Notes under the pieces: model-generated
Told to the model about the DNA's origin: nothing
Database searches by the model: none
Seen by the model: the letters and a program-made list of their open reading frames with translations, nothing else
Position numbers and translations under genes: made by a program
Source of the DNA: CAZCAC01 sp964496575
GTDB lineage: Bacteria; Planctomycetota; UBA1135; GCA-002686595
DNA: 64,000 nucleotides
Reading direction: 5' to 3'
NCBI GenBank assembly: GCA_964496575.1
Contig: CAZCAC010000019.1
Coordinates: 1-64,000 of the forward strand
Shown here: positions 60,613 to 64,000 of the stretch, one piece after another
Layout of the letters: each line of letters opens with the position of its first letter
Position numbering within the stretch: the first letter of the stretch is position 1

Positions 60613-62388
60613 ATGAACGTGCAGAACAAGGCGACGAGGATTGATCTCTTCAGCCTCAAAACGCCGCAGATGCGGGCTTTCCACATGTCGTGGTTCGCCT
60701 TCTTCCTCTGCTTCTTCGCGTGGTTCGGTATCGCTCCGCTGATCATAGCCGTCGAGGAAGAACTCGGCCTGACCAAGCAGCAGATCGGGAACACGGTGAT
60801 CGCCTCCGTCGCGATCACGATCGTGGCGCGGCTCCTGATCGGATGGCTCTGCGACCACGTCGGGCCGCGGATCAGCTACACCATCCTGCTCATGGTGGGC
60901 TCCATACCGGTCATGTGCATCGGGCTGGCCCATAGCTACGAGGCCTTCCTGCTCTACCGTCTGGGGATCGGCGTCATCGGAGCCTCGTTCGTCATCACCC
61001 AGTATCACACGTCCGTCATGTTCGCCCCGAACTGCGTGGGGACGGCCAACGCAACCAGTGCGGGCTGGGGGAATCTGGGGGGGGGTGTCACCAACATGGT
61101 GATGCCCCTGGTCATGGGTGCATTCATCGGCATGGGCTATCTGAAGCCCGAGGCCTGGCGACTCTCCATGCTCGCCGCCGGGGCCGTCTGCTTCGTGACC
61201 GGTATCGCCTACTTCTTCGTCACCACCGACCTCCCCAACGGGAACTTCAAGAAGCTCCGGGAGAGGGGCGAGATAGCCGGCAGGGAAAAGACCAGTGGCA
61301 CGTTCTGGATCGCGGCCAAGGACGGGCGAGTCTGGGCCCTGTTCATGATCTACGCCGCTTGTTTCGGTATCGAGCTGACGATCAACAACGTGGCCGCCCG
61401 CTATTACTTCAAGGAGTTCGAGCTCTCCATGGCCCAGGCGGGCCTGATCGCCGGGCTCTTCGGTCTGATGAACCTCTTCGCGCGGACGACGGGGGGAATC
61501 ATCGGCGACAAGTTCGGTCACAAGAACGGACTCAGGGGCCGCGTCCGGTGGCTGTTCATCGCGCTCTTCATCGAGGGTCTGGCGTTGATCCTGTTCTCGA
61601 GGATGGAGATCCTCCACGTGGCGATCGCCTCGATGATCCTCTTCAGTCTCTTCGTGCAGATGTCCGAGGGCGCGACTTATTCCGTCGTGCCTTTCATCAA
61701 CAAGAAAGCTCTGGGGTCGGTGGCCGGGATCGTCGGTGCGGGTGGAAACATGGGCGCCGTGGCGGCGGGCTTCCTGTTCCGTTCCGAGGCCCTGTCCTAT
61801 CAGGATGCCTTCCTCATCCTCGGGGGGCTCGTGTTGCTCTTCTCGTTCTTCACCTTCTTCGTCCGCTTCAGCACGGCGGATGAGGCGACGGCCCGTACCG
61901 AACACACCAAGGCACTGGAGGTTCGAGCGGCGATCATCAAGCCGAAGCCCCGCTTCGAGCTCCCGACTGCGACGGCTACCAAGCGGCGTGTGACTCCGCT
62001 GACATTGCTCCGGGTCTACATTGGCGTGGCACTGATGATCAAGGGCATCTTCTTCATCGCGAACATGGAGGAGCTCGACGCCCAGATGGGCGAAGGCATG
62101 AGCCAGAACATGCGCGCCGTCATCGCCTGGTTCGTCGTGCTGGCGCACGGTGTCGGAGGGGCCGCTCTCGCCCTGGGTTTCGTGACGCGGCTCTCCTCCC
62201 TCATCAATGCCATCGTCCTGGCCGGGGCGGTGGTGATGCACCTCAGTGACTCGGGGGGCGGGGTACTGGGCACCGACCTGAACTTCCAGTTCGCGTCACT
62301 GGTGCTCATCGTCCTGGTCGTCTTCATCTGGCAGGGATCGGGGCGCTTCTCTCTGGATCGTCTGCTGCGCAGTTCCGATCCCGGGTAG
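60613..62388 (+). CDS. NarK-type MFS transporter fused to a C-terminal DoxX-like domain
   Basis: Fusion protein of 591 residues. Residues 1-430 are a 12-helix MFS transporter of the NarK/NasA type (opening SWFAFFLCFFAWFGIAPLI, then LYRLGIGVIGASFVITQYHTSVMFAPNCVGTANATSAGWGNLGGG). After a charged linker, residues 458-591 form a four-helix DoxX-like domain (PLTLLRVYIGVALMIKGIFFI, AWFVVLAHGVGGAALALGF, LINAIVLAGAVVMHLS, LVLIVLVVFIW). DoxX/DoxD proteins include subunits of thiosulfate:quinone oxidoreductase, so the fusion places a sulfur-linked fold on a nitrate carrier. Nitrate or nitrite transport is the main call; the DoxX role is unknown. Confidence 0.85.
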   Translation: MNVQNKATRIDLFSLKTPQMRAFHMSWFAFFLCFFAWFGIAPLIIAVEEELGLTKQQIGNTVIASVAITIVARLLIGWLCDHVGPRISYTILLMVGSIPVMCIGLAHSYEAFLLYRLGIGVIGASFVITQYHTSVMFAPNCVGTANATSAGWGNLGGGVTNMVMPLVMGAFIGMGYLKPEAWRLSMLAAGAVCFVTGIAYFFVTTDLPNGNFKKLRERGEIAGREKTSGTFWIAAKDGRVWALFMIYAACFGIELTINNVAARYYFKEFELSMAQAGLIAGLFGLMNLFARTTGGIIGDKFGHKNGLRGRVRWLFIALFIEGLALILFSRMEILHVAIASMILFSLFVQMSEGATYSVVPFINKKALGSVAGIVGAGGNMGAVAAGFLFRSEALSYQDAFLILGGLVLLFSFFTFFVRFSTADEATARTEHTKALEVRAAIIKPKPRFELPTATATKRRVTPLTLLRVYIGVALMIKGIFFIANMEELDAQMGEGMSQNMRAVIAWFVVLAHGVGGAALALGFVTRLSSLINAIVLAGAVVMHLSDSGGGVLGTDLNFQFASLVLIVLVVFIWQGSGRFSLDRLLRSSDPG

Positions 62389-62396
62389 GATGCTCT

Positions 62397-62441
62397 GCAT
62401 TCGCCGAACGGACCGGCTCTGCCTGGCCGTTCAGCGAATGC
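62397..62441 (+). terminator. Hairpin after narK-doxX
   Basis: Arms GCATTCGCCGAACGG and CCGTTCAGCGAATGC (15 positions, one mismatch) around a 15-nt loop, starting 9 nt after the stop. No T-run. The design resembles the hairpins at 23186 and 60260. Confidence 0.6.
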
Positions 62442-62545
62442 GGCGGCTCCAACCCTGGATCGGTATTCGATGCTACAATCGCTCCTGTCCCCCCAGGACG
62501 CCTATCCCCTGCCATGCCCTGATCCAGACTCCCTCGAGTGTTCGT

Positions 62546-64000
62546 ATGCGTGCCCCGGGTCTTCTCCAGCTCGCCACTGTTCTCATCCTCGCAGCCACGT
62601 CGAGCACCGTTCACGCCGGCCAGGTCGAGAAGGGCCCCTATCTGATCTACACGGGAGAAGCCACCTCGATGATGGTCCTGTGGCAGCTCGACTCGACCGA
62701 TTTCTGTACTCTCGAATGGGGCGAGGATCTCTCGTATTCGGGGGGGAGCGTGCAGACCGCGGAGTCCGGTCACGATCACCAGCACATCTACACCATCCCA
62801 GCCCTCACCCCCGGCACGGAGTATCACTACCGGGTCTCGGCCGACCAGGTCCACACCGGTAGCTTCCGGACCGCGCCTCCGAGCACCGAGGATACCGTCA
62901 AGTTCCTGGCCTACGGGGATACGCGCTCGAATCCGACGGCCCAGGACATGGTGAACGGGAGGATGATCGAGACCTTCGAGGGGGATGAGGAATTCCAGAC
63001 CTTCACCCTGCACGTGGGCGACTGGGTGGGTAACGGCCAGCTCGAAGCGCACTGGACGTCGCAGTTCTTCGACCGCAGCAAGGCGAATCTCCTGAAGATG
63101 CAGGCCAACCTGCCGATCCAGGGGTGCCGGGGAAACCACGAGGGCGATGGGGTGCTCTACGAGAAGTACTGGCCCTATCCCTACGAACCGGGAGGCCAGT
63201 ACTGGTCCTTCGACTACGGCCCGATGCACTTCGCCGTCGTCGATCAGTACGTCGATTACCTTCCCGGGTCGAGACAGCTCGCCTGGCTGGAGAAGGACCT
63301 CGCCGCCAGTGACAAGACCTGGAAGTTCCTGCTCTTCCACGAGCCCGGGTGGTCCGCCGGGAATCACTCGAACGAGGTTCCCGTGCAGCGGCACATCCAA
63401 CCGCTGTGCCTCGCTTACGGGGTCGACATCCTCTTCTGCGGTCACAACCACTACTACGCTCACTGCGACGTCGACGGGATCAAGCACATCACCACGGGAG
63501 GTGGCGGCGCCCCCCTGAAGGATCCCGACCTCGGAATGCCGCGCGTGGTCACGGCCGCCAAGGCCTACCACTTCTGCGAGATCCAGGTTCTGGGGCGTCT
63601 GCTCACCTTCACCACGAGAGAGGACACCGGGGACGAGATCGACAGCTTCGTCCTTTCCGATCCGTACGTCCCGGCCCTTCCCTGGAGCGACGATTTCGAG
63701 AGCGGCGACCTGATCGCGGGAGGGTGGCGGTCCGGCGGCACGGTGGACGTGGTCGCCGACTCCCACGGAGGAACGTTCGCCGCGCGGACCGAAGGAACCG
63801 CCTCCCTCGAGAGGATCATCAGCACCGAGGGGCTCACCGACATTCGCGTCCGGTACGTGCGAAAGACGGAGGGCCTGAGCGCGAACGAGTACCTGGTGAT
63901 CGAGTGGTTCGACGGTACTGGCTGGAATCTGCTCGAGTCGACCCAGGACACGGCCTGGATCTTCCAGGACATCCCCCTCCCGGTCGCGGCGAACGACAAT
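62546..64000 (+). CDS. Secreted purple-acid-phosphatase-like metallophosphoesterase (3' end outside the window)
   Basis: Open from the ATG at 62546 to the window edge (485 codons, incomplete). Signal peptide GLLQLATVLILAATSSTVHAG. An FN3-like N-terminal domain (GPYLIYTGEATSMMVLWQ, PALTPGTEYHYRVSA, FRTAPP) matches purple acid phosphatases. The metallophosphoesterase core has AYGDTRSN, HVGDWVG, RGNHEG, LFHEPG and FCGHNHYY, which hold the metal-binding Asp, Asn and His. A further beta-sandwich begins near residue 380. It probably releases phosphate from organic esters outside the cell. It is not obviously linked to the nar genes. Confidence 0.85.
   Translation, partial: MRAPGLLQLATVLILAATSSTVHAGQVEKGPYLIYTGEATSMMVLWQLDSTDFCTLEWGEDLSYSGGSVQTAESGHDHQHIYTIPALTPGTEYHYRVSADQVHTGSFRTAPPSTEDTVKFLAYGDTRSNPTAQDMVNGRMIETFEGDEEFQTFTLHVGDWVGNGQLEAHWTSQFFDRSKANLLKMQANLPIQGCRGNHEGDGVLYEKYWPYPYEPGGQYWSFDYGPMHFAVVDQYVDYLPGSRQLAWLEKDLAASDKTWKFLLFHEPGWSAGNHSNEVPVQRHIQPLCLAYGVDILFCGHNHYYAHCDVDGIKHITTGGGGAPLKDPDLGMPRVVTAAKAYHFCEIQVLGRLLTFTTREDTGDEIDSFVLSDPYVPALPWSDDFESGDLIAGGWRSGGTVDVVADSHGGTFAARTEGTASLERIISTEGLTDIRVRYVRKTEGLSANEYLVIEWFDGTGWNLLESTQDTAWIFQDIPLPVAANDN

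Noticed and set aside
60436..62241. Long minus-strand open frame (601 codons) opposite narK-doxX
   Set aside because: It is His/Asp/Glu-rich low-complexity sequence caused by the G/C-ending codons of the real gene on the plus strand, with no domain and no start context.
1..64000. CRISPR arrays, insertion sequences, integrases, tRNA or rRNA genes
   Set aside because: No regularly spaced direct repeats, transposase-like proteins, terminal repeats or clover-leaf sequences were seen.

Overview
The window is about two-thirds G+C, densely coded, and has no rRNA, tRNA, CRISPR or transposon that I can see. A Planctomycetota bacterium, probably uncultured, is my best guess. This rests on (i) a seven-repeat FG-GAP protein ending in a Cys-rich C-terminal domain of a type I associate with that phylum, (ii) an ECF sigma factor joined through a membrane segment to carboxypeptidase-regulatory-like repeats, and (iii) several secreted Cna_B, beta-helix and sulfatase-fold proteins. 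It is inference, not proof.

Layout. 1-4.4 kb (minus): end of a polysaccharide cluster (phosphotransferase-like fragment, ABC exporter, two GT4 glycosyltransferases). 4.8-11.7 kb (plus): secreted proteins, a lipoprotein, a sulfatase-fold hydrolase and an exported MsrB-MsrA fusion. 11.8-17.8 kb (minus): an orphan pyruvate/PEP-binding protein, peptide deformylase, a serine hydrolase and a hybrid sensor kinase. 18-22 kb (minus): Rrf2 regulator, then E1alpha, E1beta and E2 of a 2-oxoacid dehydrogenase, facing a plus-strand BolA, CGFS-glutaredoxin and [2Fe-2S] ferredoxin trio across a shared control region with a good Rrf2/IscR-type operator. 23-34 kb: mixed secreted and accessory genes, including a CDS with an in-frame TGA followed by 45 coding-looking codons, and a frameshifted sigma-factor fusion.

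34.3-62.4 kb is the remarkable part. A 25-kb run on the minus strand reads: sensor kinase, sigma-54 response regulator, membrane-anchored diheme cytochrome c, narG, narH, narJ, narI, narK, Alternative Complex III (actA to actF), a universal stress protein, dsrA, dsrB, dsrL. Next to it on the plus strand are a hemerythrin and a second NarK-type transporter fused to a DoxX domain. The dissimilatory sulfite reductase, an NAD(P)H-linked DsrL, a quinol:cytochrome c/high-potential acceptor oxidoreductase and a nitrate reductase sit in one co-directional block with overlapping genes and mostly short gaps. This suggests that siroheme sulfur redox chemistry, the quinone pool and nitrate/nitrite are coupled. 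Sigma-54 promoter sequences lie upstream of both the cytochrome-nar operon and narK-doxX, and each has a candidate upstream activator palindrome with a related core. The adjacent sigma-54 regulator is therefore the obvious candidate controller. dsrC, dsrEFH and dsrMKJOP are not in the window.

62.5-64 kb: a secreted purple-acid-phosphatase-like metallophosphoesterase that runs off the right edge. All functional statements come from reading protein sequences and motifs. No database search was run.
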